Origin: Chlorops oryzae
Lineage: Eukaryota; Arthropoda; Insecta; Diptera; Chloropidae
Direction: 5' to 3'
Assembly (NCBI GenBank): GCA_020466095.1
Contig: CM035807.1
Coordinates: 57,360,605-57,424,604, forward strand
DNA length: 64,000 nt
Shown: positions 10,436-21,944 of the stretch, one piece after another
Layout of the letters: each line of letters starts with the position of its first letter
Position numbering within the stretch: the stretch's first letter is position 1
Notes under the pieces: model-generated
What the model was told of the DNA's origin: nothing
Seen by the model: the letters and a program-made list of their open reading frames with translations, nothing else
Database searches by the model: none
Translations under genes and position numbers: made by a program

Positions 10436-11826
10436 TACCCGACACACTCTGTGTCGAGGGTATATTGCGTTTGTGTGGTTGTGTGTAACGCCCAGAACCA
10501 GTCGAGATACATAGATCATACAAAATATACATATATAGAAATGATCAGCGTCACCAGGAGATTCGATTTAGCCATGTCCGTCTGTCTGTTTGTGTGCAGT
10601 TTTCTTATCGAAGGAGTTGAGCTATCTTGAGGAAATTTGGTATGCGTACTGACAGGCACATGAGTAAGAACAATTTCAAGAATGGACCTGAAATGACAAG
10701 TTTTAAGGATCCCTCTAGTACAAGGGTCCGTTATGAAAATCACAAAAACTGCTCTAAAACCGGATTTTTTCAAGATATTTTGATGAAATTTAATAGTTGA
10801 AAATATTTAAAGCCAAGCTGTTCAATTTCCAAAAATTTGAAAAGTGGGCGTGACAGAAGGCGTTTTTCGAAAATTGTCTCCTACACCCGAAATTCAAATT
10901 CGAATTTAACGAAATTTGGCACTTATGCTTCCATTGAAGCCATAAACACAGTGATGCCAACTTAGCGCTTTTTGCGCTAGATCTAGCGCTTTTGGAAGGC
11001 CCGCGGCGCGAAAACTTCTTTTTAGCGCCAAGCTATTTTTGCGTGAAATCTATCTCTTTTTCGTTGCGTTCATTAAACTTTTCAAAGTAGTTTTACCTTC
11101 AATTTTTAACATTGTAATAACGTAAGCCAAGTATTGCTTCCTAACACAACGGCTGTAAGATGAACCAATGATGAATTTGGCATCTCTAATTTTGTGATTG
11201 CGTTTAGACTAGAGAAACATTGCGTGACTATTTTGTGATATATCATGGCATATGGGAAAGAAAGAGATGATTGTTCGGTACCTTAGTCGCATCGTGTCTA
11301 ATCTAAATGCAGACTTGTAAAAAGCATATTTTATCATTTGTTTTATAATAAATATTCAAAGAAACAAAAAACATCAAAATATACTATGATCTTTTTAGAA
11401 AAACAACACGTTTCCTTCCAAAAACGCTTTTTTTTTTGGTTGATTTAGCGCTTTTTGAAATTAGAAATTGCGAATCATTGCGTTTTCAAAAGTAATCAGC
11501 CATTTTTTCATCTGAGGAGTTGGCAACACTGCATAAACATCCTCTCCGATAATTTCTTTGATAGGTGTTTTATTAAGGGTACCTCCAGTACCTGGGTCTG
11601 TCACAAAAATCTCAGAACTGCCCCAAAATCTGACTTTTTCCAAATATTTCAATGAAACTTAGAATTTAAGCGTATATTTAAGCCTACGACTAGAATTCAA
11701 AAAAATTGGAAAAGTGGGCGTTTTTCATTAAGAAATTTAACAAAAGTCGGTATATGGGGCCCCTTATGGCCTTAAACACCTTTCGATATTAAAAATCATA
11801 TGAATATGTGTGTCTGTGTCGGGTAT
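10436..11826. repeat. TATACCC-hairpin dispersed repeat, interrupted by a hAT element
   Basis: It begins with a hairpin (TATACCCGACAC, loop, GTGTCGAGGGTATA) followed by the GCCATGTCCGTCTGTCTG phrase. It ends near GTGTCTGTGTCGGGTA. The same text (AAAATCACAAAAACTGCTC, AAAGTGGGCG, AAGGGTACCTC, TCGGTATATGGGGCCCC) recurs at 35950-36482, showing a family. This phrase-rich repeat type is widespread in flies; its transposition mechanism is not known to me. Confidence 0.55.
10949..11531. mobile_element. hAT-type MITE, TIR CAGTGATGCCAACT
   Basis: The ends CAGTGATGCCAACT and AGTTGGCAACACTG are inverted repeats. The 8-bp target duplication CATAAACA is exact at 10941-10948 and 11532-11539. Both subterminal regions hold AGCGCTTTTT words. 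There is no transposase ORF. It inserted into the TATACCC repeat, whose phrase reads through when the element is removed. Confidence 0.8.
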
Positions 11827-12491
11827 TCTATTGTCATACATTATAAGATATATAATGCAAAATATGAAAGTTTAAAATATTTTCGATATTTTTGCATTCT
11901 CTCTTTGGCTTTTGTGCGGTATCTTTCCAATTTCAGTGGGCCTTTTTCCAAATTTTCTTAACGTTTCTTTACATTTTGCTTCTTTTTTCCAGAAAGTGAT
12001 TCCATCTAGATTAAAAATAATCTTATAACAACAGTATTTGACTTTCTAAAAAGATGCACTCACGGTTAAAGGCGTAGCGTGACAAGTTTTTGTATCAAAT
12101 AAAGCTAAAACTCAGCAAATTCTCATAAGTGAATTTTTTATTTTATTCCGATCATAAAACTGTGTTTAAATTAAAATTTTTATTCACCTACACCTGAAGA
12201 CGCAGAAAAAATGACAACTTATGATGTTTTTAAGCTGCGAACGTGACATAAGCACATCGATGAAAACAAAGTCAAAAATTTCCGTTAACTGATCTTTGTT
12301 CGCTCTCTTTGCATTTGTTTGTAGTTAATTGTTGTTGTAAGTCAAATTTATTAATGCGAGAGTCATTGTAACATCTCACTTAAAACAAAAAAAAAAAAAA
12401 ACATTAAAAAAATGCAATGAAATGTCATCAAAAGCCAGAGCGATTGCAGTCAACTTTGCTGTACAATTTATTGTTGCGGCAAATGAGTTAA

Positions 12492-13160
12492 GGGGACCTT
12501 CTGGTCTAGAATTTTTTGAAAATCGATTTTTTTTTATTTTAAATATTTCGGAAGATATATATTTATTGTGCTACAGCCGTTTTAGAAGGTGGTGACAGCA
12601 GGCAGCGCGCTTGATCAAAGCAACTTTGAACGCGTTTATCTCAAAACAACTTTTTTTGAAATGGCGTACATGAAAACAAAAAAACATCGAACCGATTCGT
12701 CTGAAATTTTTATATGCTATTCACAAAATCAATGGCTATCGGGTGAGCTACAACCAAAATTTTATTTTAAGAACTTCATATCATTTTATTAGAAAATGGT
12801 AAAAAGGGCATTTTTTGATGTGTTAAATTAAAAATTGCGCCATTTTGTCAATTTTTTTGTTGGTTTTTTTTTTTTGTTGTAGCTCACCCGATAGCCGCAT
12901 TCATTCTGATTAAAAATAATTTTTTTTTTTCGGATAACCCGAACTTACGAAATCGTGTACGACACGGAGATACTTTTTAAAAAAGCGTCTATTTCGCCGC
13001 CATTAAAAAAAAAAAAAACTACATTTTTTTTCGGATTGTCAATAAATAAAACAATAATCCTTAAATAAACTTAGAAACCCGTTTTTTATTTGGCTTAATA
13101 CCAAAAAAAAAAAATCATGAAAATACCCTTAATTTTCGTGCTCTAGACCAGAAGGTCCCC
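12492..13160. mobile_element. TTAA-flanked fold-back element
   Basis: The inverted ends GGGGACCTTCTGGTCTAGA and TCTAGACCAGAAGGTCCCC are flanked by TTAA at 12488-12491 and 13161-13164. A second inverted pair inside (GGCTATCGGGTGAGCTACAAC near 12732 and its complement near 12876) makes a nested hairpin. TTAA targets are typical of piggyBac, but the TIR starts GGGG rather than the usual CC, so the superfamily is uncertain. Confidence 0.65.
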
Positions 13161-13535
13161 TTAAACGAAAATTTATGTTAAATAAGAGAATTTGGGTATT
13201 TATCTTACATAATATCGGGGAAAAATGTTTTTTTTTAGTTAAATTTCATTTTGAGGGTCGCGGTTGACCTTTCTGTGGAAATGCCCATATACAGTAGTAG
13301 TCAAATGTTATTACACATAAAAAATAATTTTCACACTCCGAACAAAACTGCTTCGTTTGTTCTTATTTTCAGAACTTATACAGAATAATTGTTGTTGTTG
13401 TATTGTACGAAGCGTGTAGAATGAAGGAATGAATAATTGAACAAAAATATCGGAATATTTCTTATAAAAACAAGCTATTGAAGTGATCCCTCTTTTCGTC
13501 AAAAGTTATTACACACTGTTTGCTAATGTCTAAAG

Positions 13536-15660
13536 TTTTTTTTTTTTTTAACGGGTTTTTATTATTGCATCTTCATATCATATGAACTAACAAGTTAATG
13601 AATCTTAAAATTAAAAAAAAATTAATAAATAAAAAAAAATATTTATTAATATTATATGACTTTCAGTCCACGCCAACGCGTGAGCTGGGCTGCCGTTCCG
13701 TATGATGAATCCATAGATGGGCTTCCAGGAGAAATTTTTTATTACAAAAATTTACTAAAAATTAGAGGGGGCATAGTTGTGAGACAGTGATGGCAAGTCA
13801 CGCCTTTTTAGCCTTGAGGAGCTGTTTGTTAGCAACAAATTTCTAGCTAGTGGGTTTGCAATATTTGCGGCTTAATGAAATAAGCTCGTTTTGGACCATC
13901 GGGGTTCATAGGTCTTTATGATTGTTTTCGTTTTTTATAAACCATGGAGCACCAGTTATAGTCCGAAGAATTTTGGACTGTGAGGGTTGTATAATGTCTA
14001 TTAAAGAGTTACTGGCTTTTCCCCAGAGCTGGGAGCCATAAGTCCATATGGGCTTTATTGTTGCGTTGTAAAGAAGCACTTTGTGTTCGAGCCGCAATCG
14101 TGACTTATTGTTAAGAAGCCAGTGCAGTTTTTGGGCGCTCAGCTTCATTTGGGTGCGTTTAGCCTCAATATGTTTGCGCCATGTGAGACGGCGATCTAAG
14201 TAAATGCCAAGATACCTCACTTCATTGGCTTGTGGAACATGCGTGTTATTAAGCATAATAGGGGGGCAAGTTCCGCGACGCAACGTGCAAGTAATGTGGG
14301 TGCATTTACTTTCATTTACTTTTATTCTCCAGTTCGCAAGCCAGTCTTCAACAGTATGAAGATGATTATTAAGAACTCGAGAGGCGACCACAGGATCGCT
14401 GTGTGCATACAAAATTGCTGTATCATCTGCAAATGTAGATGTGAAGAGTTCTGGGGATACAGGCAGGTCAGCCGTGTAAATCAGGTATAGCAGTGGCCCT
14501 AGGACACTACCTTGAGGTACACCTGCTGAAATGTCAAATTCATTTGTCGTGTGTGTTCCATATTTGATTTTGAACTTTCTTTCAGAGAGCTAGGATTGTA
14601 GGACTTTGTGAGTGTTTTCGGGAAAGGTATGTTTAATTTTAAACATTAAACCAGAGTGCCATACTTTATCAAAGGCTTGTGAGATATCCAGAAATATAGC
14701 GGAACAGTATTTCTTTTTTTCAAATGCGTTTCTGATTTCGGTGGTAACTCTGTTTACCTGTTCAATGCCAATGCCATGGCTTTTACGAAAACCAAACTGG
14801 TGCTCGGGAATAGCTCCAGAGTTTTGCAAAGGTGGTAAAATTTTTGCTAAGAGATATTTTTCAAAGACTTTTGAGAGTACTGGCAGCAAGCTAATTGGCC
14901 GATATAATGATGGGAGTGATAGATCTTTTCCTGGCTTAGAGATCATAATTATGTTCGAAATTTTCCAGGGTCTAGGGTAATATCCTAGTCTCAATATTGC
15001 GTTGAATATGAAGAGGATTAACCTTGTTGCTACAGTGGGAAGTTGTTGCACCATCTGTGGGGTTATAAAATCAAAGCCTGCAGCCTTTTTTATGTTAATC
15101 GACAATGATAGTATTGATCTCCTTGTGCTGAAATTCGCCTATATTTTCGATTGAATGAGAGTTTATTTTGGGAAATTGAAAAGCGTTAGTGCGTGGGTTG
15201 GGCTTAAACACGTATTCGAGATACTTAGCAAATACATGCGCTTTTTCTTCGTCCTTTCTAGGCCAGCTTCCAGTGTTAGTACGCAGTGGTGCTACGTTTG
15301 TTTTGGGTGCCTTCATCTTTTTATTTGCTTTCCAAAGAGAATAGTTTGATTCTGCTGTCGGGCTCAAGTTTCGAGTGTAATTTTCTAGATTAGTTTCCAG
15401 ATCATTATCAAGAGCTTCTCTCAGGCGCTTAGTCGCTTGCACTAAGTTAACTTTCGCGGTGGGTGATCATTGTCGCTGCCATTCCCTTCGTATGCGTCTT
15501 TTTTCTCGTACAAGAGTTTCGATCTCGCTTGAAGTATATCTTCGAGGTTCTTTTGGGTTGCTGATTATTTTTGGGGTTGTATGAACTGTTGCCGATATCA
15601 TGATATTTTTTACCTCTGTTACGGCATCATCAATATCACATTCGCTTCACAGTATAGAGT
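13536..15660 (-). pseudogene. Jockey-clade LINE, 5'-truncated ORF2 (RT)
   Basis: Minus-strand blocks in order: 15442-15095 (NYSLWKANKKMKAPKTNVAP, the linker before RT), 15105-14590 (KAAGFDFITPQMVQQL, ISKPGKDLSLPSLYRPISLL, FGFRKSHGIGIEQVNR, AIFLDISQAFDKVWH) and 14412-13906 (YLGIYLDRRLTWRKHIEAKR, IKPIWTYGSQLWG). The catalytic FADDTAI region lies near 14400-14440 outside the longest ORF. Frame changes and stops near 14580 and 15095 make it dead. A T-run at 13536-13549 is the poly(A) tail. The tail context resembles that of the LINE at 59400-61138. The TRRLTWRKHIEAKR and KPIWTYG blocks are typical of the Jockey clade. It lies antisense in RnrL intron 2. Confidence 0.85.
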
Positions 15661-15689
15661 TCTCGTTCAAATGCGAGCTTATATATTTT

Positions 15690-17220
15690 TATACCCAGCG
15701 TAAGCGGGGTATATTAGTTTTGTGCAAATCTTGTAACAGGGAGAATTAAGCTCCGGAGATATAGAAAAATATATATAGAAATGATCCGGATCAAAAACTG
15801 AATCGATTTAGACATGTCCGTCTGTCCGTCCGTCCGTGGTCGGATCTCCTCCGAAACGGCTGGACCAATCAAGTCGAAATTTGGCACACAGGTATATCGG
15901 GATCCGAGTATGATCCTAAGTAAAACTGGGAGACATCCGCCCACTGCCACGCCCACAAATAAATATAATATTTTTTCAGTAAAATGCTTGTAACTTGCGA
16001 ACCACTCAACACATTCCATTGATATTTGGTTCACTGGTAAACTACAGAAAGGGACATATCCTGGCAAAAAATGGACGGCGCCCTCCGTGAGCCACGCCCA
16101 CAAATAAGCCCACAAATAAGGGCTTATTGTAACTTGTGAAGTAAAAGGCGTAGAAGCTTCAAATTCGCAGCATAGGTTCACCAAGGCGAATGAAAGGTGT
16201 AGGAAAATTTTTTTTATGTCCCGCCCACTGCCACGCCCACAAATGAAGATTTTTCGTAACTTCTGAAGTAAAAGGCGTAGAAGCTTCGAATTCGCAACAT
16301 AGGTTCACCAAGGCGAATGAAAGGTGTAGCAAAGTTTTTTTTATGTCCCGCCCACTGCCACGCCCACAAAGGAAGATTTTTCGTAACTTCTGAAGTAAAA
16401 GGCGTAGAAGCTTCGAATTCGCAACATAGGTTCACCAAGGCGAATGAAAGGTGTAGGAAAAAANNNNNNNNNNNNNNNNNNNNNNNNNNNNNNNNNNNNN
16501 NNNNNNNNNNNNNNNNNNNNNNNNNNNNNNNNNNNNNNNNNNNNNNNNNNNNNNNNNNNNNNNTCATTCGCCTTGGTGAACCTATGTTGCGAATTCGAAG
16601 CTTCTACGCCTTTTACTTCGGAAGTTATGAAAATTCTCTATTTGTGGGCGTGGCAGTGGGCGGGCTACATAAATTTTTGTTCCTACACCTTTCATTTGCC
16701 TTGGTCAACCTATCCTGCGAATTTGAAGCTTCTACGCCTTTTACTTCAAAGGTTACGATAAGCCCTTATTTTTGAGCTTATTTGTGGGCGTGGCTCGAGG
16801 GAGGCGGCGTCCATTTTTTGCCAGGATATGTCCCTTTTCGTAGTTTACCAGTGAACCAAATATCAATGGAATGTGTTGAGTGGTTCGCAAGTTACAAGCA
16901 TTTTACTGAAAACACATTATATTCATTTGTGGGCGTGGCAGTGGGCGGATGTCTCCTCTTTTTACTTAGGATCATACTCGGATCCCGATATACCTGTGTG
17001 CCAAATTTCGACTTGATTGGTCCAGCCGTTTCGGAGGAGATCCGACCACGGACGGACGGACAGACGGACAGACGGACAGACGGACAGACGGACATGTCTA
17101 AATCGATTCAGTTTTTGATCCTGATCATTTCTATATATATTTTTCTATATCTCCGGAGCTTAATTCTCCCTGTTACAAGATTTGCACAAAACTAATATAC
17201 CCCGCTTACGCTGGGTATAA
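15690..17220. repeat. Large fold-back copy of the TATACCC repeat with assembly gap
   Basis: The left arm starts TATACCCAGCGTAAGC and carries TGTCCGTCTGTCCG. The right arm is its near-exact inverse, ending GCTTACGCTGGGTATA. Arms are about 750 bp. Inside each arm, units of about 120 bp (GCCCACTGCCACGCCCAC, then AAGGCGTAGAAGCTTC) are tandemly repeated. The N-run sits near the apex, so arm symmetry may be partly an assembly product. Confidence 0.7.
16464..16563. other. Assembly gap, exactly 100 N
   Basis: A round-number N-run marks a gap of unknown true size inside a tandem or fold-back repeat. Confidence 0.98.
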
Positions 17221-17485
17221 AAATTGAAACTGGTCTACTGCACTGCATGCAGAGCTACCAAAATGCTATCTAATTAAAAAAAAAACAAAAAAAAAAACAA
17301 AATTGCGAGGAAAATGTGGGCTTGTTAATTTTTTTTTTACATCAAAGCGTACCTATGGAAAATGGACCTATGGATATGACCATATAGAAATATTTTTATT
17401 TAAAAGATCCAAACTTTTTCTTTTTAAATTAAAATTGCAATTGTCCATTTCTGTTATTGCAAACTAATATCGCAACATATTGCAG

Positions 17486-17663
17486 GTGTCGATAACTTTA
17501 AAGGCCATCAATGGGCTGTATTCAGGAGTTACAACGCAAGAGCTGGATAATCTTGCTGCTGAAATTGCAGCAAGCATGACTACCAATCATGCTGATTACG
17601 CCATCTTAGCTGCGAGAATTGCTGTTTCCAATTTGCATAAAGAGACGAAAAAGGCTTTCTCGG
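17486..17663 (+). CDS. RnrL: RnrL exon 3
   Basis: The acceptor is tattgcag, and the exon continues the protein in phase 0 ([20 protein letters not shown], then [20 protein letters not shown]). It ends at TTC TCG G (phase 1) before the donor gtaagt. This is the helical region between the ATP-cone and the catalytic barrel of class I RNR. The following intron 3 is about 31.3 kb (17664-48952). Confidence 0.92.
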
Positions 17664-18119
17664 GTAAGTGGTTTAAAAAAATGATAAACACACGAAATAA
17701 GAACAGCGCCATAGATAATTTCAAATTACTAAGTAGACTTGTCTCGTCTTTATCGTCTTTGGATACATCCAAAGTCATTCCTAAATTGATTATTCTTTCT
17801 CGGTTAATTACCTTAATGCTGCCAAAATCAAGTGTACGCCTTTTTAATAGCATTTTTGTGAAAGATCAGCTACAAGTTCTTCCTTTTTCATGCCTTATGT
17901 GTCACAAATCCAAATATTCAAAAAAGCAGACAACATTTTGGTGTATGCAAATTCTGAAAATCTTCGCAGCGTTGCCATTTGTGAGTTATATGCGTATTTA
18001 TTCGTAGCATCTGAATCCGTAGATTTTTTTGTACGTTTTAATTATAAGTTTATGAATAGACAACTTTTAGGAATTTTAATGATTACACTACTACAACAAT
18101 TTTTACTTTTTTCGTACTC
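17664..18119. other. Start of RnrL intron 3
   Basis: AT-rich intron sequence without a recognisable repeat or gene. Open reading through the donor is only a run-on of exon 3. Confidence 0.5.
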
Positions 18120-18672
18120 CAAGAACGAAAGATAGAATTCTATAGCAAAATTTTCCGCGGATTACGAAAATGGCAACAAAAAAATTTTCGAGCAGGTTTC
18201 CCGTTATTTGAGAAAACCCGATTTTTCTAATTTTTTTGTGTCATTGGTTTTTTCGCTATAACACGTTTCTGTACATCTAATACTTAAATTACTACATTGA
18301 AAAATGTGGAGGCAATAAAGTAAATTGTACAATTTTTTTTTACCAAATTTTAAATTTTCAACATAACGGCGATTCTACACCTGACCTGGTAATTTGGAAA
18401 ATAGGCTATATCTTTTCAAATACTTAACTTTTTTGAAGTTTGGGCGCTCTAAATTTTTGGAATACAATTGTCTTTGAAATCCGGGGCCTAAAAAACTTTA
18501 TCGAGTTTTTTTATTTCTAGGTTTAAAAAATATTGCGTTATAGCGAAAAACCCAATGATATACGCAAAAAATATCGAAAAATCGATTTTTCTTAAATAAC
18601 GAACATTTTTTTTGTTGCCATTTTCGCAATCAGCGGAAAATTTTACTAAAGAATTTATATCTTTCGTTCTTG
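18120..18672. mobile_element. Fold-back element, ends CAAGAACGAAAGAT
   Basis: The left arm (CAAGAACGAAAGAT, GAAAATGGCAACAAAAAAA, ATTGGTTTTTTCGCTATAACAC) is the imperfect reverse complement of the right arm (GTTATAGCGAAAAACCCAATG, TTTGTTGCCATTTTCGCAATC, ATCTTTCGTTCTTG). Arms are about 150 bp. No ORF or clear target duplication was seen. Confidence 0.6.
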
Positions 18673-19194
18673 AAGCATTTCGGTGTAAACTAGTGTTATA
18701 ATCCGAAAATTTTCGGCAACATTGTGGCCTTTACAGTTCAATCGCAAATTTAATTTTTTGATACCATACCCACTGTTCGACCTGTTAAAATTCGCTGAAA
18801 TTAATGGTGAAATTTTGAAAGTGGATAGGCACTTCCAAAAATTGTCACAAATATGATATATACAGCTTAATTATAAAAAAAATGTTTAAAAATTTGTCTC
18901 AATATATAATATTATATACATGTATTTTTTTGAAATTTCGCTTGCAAACGTCACATGCATGATTTTGGAACGGCTGAATGCTAAACATGTAAAAATTCCA
19001 TGTATGTATTATAAAACACAATGTAATAAACTTTGTTCCCCCTAACGATCATAGGGACACATATGTCCCACAAAGCATATACCAATCCAATAGCAAAATA
19101 TTTTTTGCAGTAATTTTGGGCTAATTAAATCCGTTTTAGTAACTATTATGTGAAAATTCTTATTGTGATAACCGAATAGAAAAACAAGTAAGAA

Positions 19195-19880
19195 AGCTAA
19201 AGTCTGTCAAGCCCGACTTTGAAATACCCAGCTTCCCGACATTATTGGCGCACTATGTTTTGCCTTTCCATTTGTGGGCGTAGCAGTGGGCGGGCCACAT
19301 AAATTTTTTCCTACAACTTTCATTCGCCTTGGTAAACCTATGTTGCGGATTTGAAGCTTCTACGACTTTTACTTCGGAAGTTACAAAAAATCTCAATTTG
19401 TGGGCGTGGCAGTGGGCGGGCCAGTTATATTTTTTCCTACACCTTTCATTTGCCTTGGTCAACCTATGTTGCGAATTTGAAGCTTTTACGCCTTTTACTT
19501 CACAAGTTACGATAAACCCTTATTTGTGGGCTTATTTGTGGGCGTGTCTCGAAGAGGGCGGCGTCCATTTTTTCCCAGGATATGTCCTTTTTAGTAGTTT
19601 ACCAGTACACCATATATCAATGAAATGTGTTGACAGGTTCGCAAGTTACAAGCATTTTACTGAAAATACATGAAATTCATTTGTGGGCGTGGCAGTGGGC
19701 GGATGTCTCCCATTTTTACTTAGGATCATACTTGAATCCCGTTATAACTGTGTGCCAAATTTCGACTTGGTTGGTCCATCCGTTTCGGAGGAGATCCGGA
19801 CACAGACGGACGGACAGACAGACAGACAGAGCGCAACGCAATATACCCTCGACACTAACTATGTCGGGTATAAAAAACAT
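19195..19880. repeat. Single-arm copy of the TATACCC/GTGGGCGTGGC repeat
   Basis: It starts AAGTAAGAAAGCTAAAGTC and contains three GTGGGCGT(G/A)GCAGTGGGCG units. It also has ACGGACGGACAGACAGACAG and the terminal hairpin TATACCCTCGACA...TGTCGGGTATA. It matches one arm of 15690-17220. Confidence 0.65.
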
Positions 19881-19949
19881 GTCAATCGGATCTACTGGAG
19901 CCGCTGGTTATTTCCGTACCAATTTCCAATGGGATATCTCGACTTTTAT

Positions 19950-20125
19950 TCAAATAATCCATAATCTTGGGAATATGAATATTGAATATTCAGATAATCC
20001 ATAATCTTGGGAATACGAATATTGATTATTGAAATAATCCATAATCTTGGGAATATGAATATTGATTATTCAAATAATCCATAATCTTAGGAGTATGAAT
20101 ATTGATTTCCTGAATAATCCGTAAT
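19950..20125. repeat. About 41-bp tandem repeat, four units
   Basis: The unit contains AATAATCCATAATCTTGGGA then ATATGAATATTGATTATTCA. It recurs at about 19952, 19993, 20034 and 20075 with increasing divergence. No coding content. Confidence 0.8.
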
Positions 20126-20130
20126 ACAAA

Positions 20131-21350
20131 AAGACTGATTATTCATTACTCAATCAATTCATAATCCTTTTATCTAAAATTTCGATTTTTCAAGCAATCG
20201 CAATTTTTCTTTTTATAAGTATTTTCATATTTTCAATCCGAATTTTTTCACTTTGAAATATCAATTTTTCATTATTCAGAAATTTTATTTTTGCAATTTG
20301 TGATTTCTTTTTATTCAATAATCAAGAATAAAAGAATAAAAATTTTTGGTCAATCCGCAATTAGTACCGATAATATTGCTGAAAATATTATTACTGCCGA
20401 TCCCTATTTTCAGCTGTAAAAATACTCCCTTTAGGTGGGGCTAAATTAAAAATGAATTTTAGAAGACTTTTTGAATTGCCTTTATATTGAAATTTGTTCA
20501 ATAAATTTAAGGATTTTTGTGAATATTACCAAAATATTAAATTTAAATGTAAGAGAAAAAATTGTTGAAGTCAATAGCAAATTTGAAATTTTCAAAAAAC
20601 TTTTTTATGGGTCTTCAACGGACAACGTATTTGCACCATCGAATGTAAACAAGCTGAATCATTCCATTTTAAATACATACAAGCTCATACATATAGAATT
20701 TCTTTTCCCTTCCACCGTCCTTCACCGAACGAATTTTGCTCATATCAATCAATCCTACTTAAAAAAAAATTTCAAAAGAATGATACAGTGTGCAAATATC
20801 GATTCTCTTCCTTTCATTTTATGAAAAAAATTTCATGAACTATAAATTATGAATATAAAATTCAGCAAAATTGCTTTCTTAATGTCTAAAAACAACTTGA
20901 TGACATTTCAATTTTTATTTGACTATTAAAATTATATCAATAATAAGTAAAATAGAACTTGTATGAACAAAGATTTGAAATAGTCAAATATTGCACACTG
21001 TGCTAGGCTATTTTTTCTTCGTATCGTCAAGCAGCCTTTGCATGCGCACAAGCATAAAAAAACTTCCATCCCTTTTACTCTGCGCGAAAACAAACGCACA
21101 ATTCATTCATGAATTGTCATTTTACGCAATCTTCTGGCACTCGCCTTTCGTTTTTCTGTTTTCACTCAGCATTCGCTTTGTGATGTGAGACGAAATGGCA
21201 TAGGGACAAAGTGTATCGTAATAAGGAGGCCAGCATTTTCAAAATGCTAAGAGAGGCGATAGAGTACGTTGGCGGCTCTTATATATATTAATACTCTTTG
21301 GTTGAACTGAAAGAGTATATGTTGCAATCTAGTAAACACTCTCGCAATAC
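20131..21350. other. Intron 3 stretch without recognised features
   Basis: Low-complexity AT-rich DNA. Short ORFs here have biased composition and no recognisable motif. Confidence 0.4.
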
Positions 21351-21355
21351 GTGTG

Positions 21356-21432
21356 TTAGCCGGATGGTTACGTGAGCGGTCCCTTAAGCACAAATTGCAT
21401 TTCGAAGATCAGATCGAATCCTGGACTAGCCA
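21356..21432 (+). repeat. tRNA-like (SINE head) sequence
   Basis: TTAGCCGGATGGTTACGTGAG resembles an A box and GATCGAATCC a B box about 45 bp later. A 14-T run follows. No good acceptor stem is visible, so a tRNA-derived SINE or tRNA relic is more likely than a gene. Confidence 0.4.
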
Positions 21433-21734
21433 AATACAAATTTTTTTTTTTTTTTATTATTTGTAAATATGAAGGGGTCTAACGTTTAATTAATTTTAAT
21501 AGATATATTATATTATGAAATGAGTATTTATAATGAAATTCGTGTTCAATTAATATATATAATCGCTGGTATCTGGCAAATAACGCTCTTAGAGCATACA
21601 AATATAATGTTCGTGAAGCTGCTACCCCACACCATATAATACCAACTAAATTTGGATGCAAGAATTAGTATGTGCTCCTTTTGTACCAAGTTAAAAACTG
21701 TTTGCTCCTTTACTTGGGCGGAAAATCGGTATCC

Positions 21735-21795
21735 TTCAACAAGGCTTGAACCCATGTGCAAGAGTCAAGAGGCAGATCTGGTGCTGTAACAGGGA
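21735..21795 (-). repeat. tRNA-like B-box sequence, minus strand
   Basis: The minus strand reads ATGGGTTCAAGCC, a B-box match, downstream of AGATCTGCCTCTTGACTC. It is isolated and weak, and may be part of the same SINE cluster as its neighbours. Confidence 0.25.
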
Positions 21796-21881
21796 ATGTT
21801 ACAAATTTTCGAGAGAAAAAAGCCCTTGCCTTATGTCTTCAACATTTATTAGGCTTACGAGAGAATTATAACATTGCGTTT

Positions 21882-21944
21882 GTGGCGTAGCGCTTCAGTG
21901 CTGCTTTCAGAGTCGAGGGTTACGCGGTTCGAGGCCCGTCGTAG
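21882..21944 (+). repeat. tRNA-like (SINE head) sequence
   Basis: GTGGCGTAGCGCTTCAGTGC (A-box-like) and GCGGTTCGAGGCC (B-box) are spaced as in a tRNA. The cloverleaf stems are poor. Interpreted as a tRNA-derived SINE relic. Confidence 0.35.

Larger units (their letters stand above)
9996..13287. mobile_element. TA-flanked 3.3-kb TIR element containing nested repeats
   Basis: TGGGCATTTCCATAG at 9996 is the inverted match of CTGTGGAAATGCCCA ending at 13287, and TA borders both ends (9994-9995 and 13288-13289). Inside, words of the form CGTAACGTGACA recur (about 10190, 10376, 12070, 12239). No transposase was recognised. Three younger repeats lie within it: 10436-11826, 10949-11531 and 12492-13160. 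The single-element interpretation is an inference from the ends. Confidence 0.5.

Noticed and set aside
9979..10512. 177-codon minus-strand ORF
   Set aside because: Biased, motif-free translation inside a repeat element and the start of a TATACCC hairpin. No sign of a real gene.
12362..12410. A-run as a LINE poly(A) tail
   Set aside because: No reverse transcriptase or target duplication adjoins it. Simple low-complexity sequence.
16214..16775. Overlapping ORFs crossing the N-run
   Set aside because: They are open only because Ns contribute no stops, and their text is translated 120-bp repeats.
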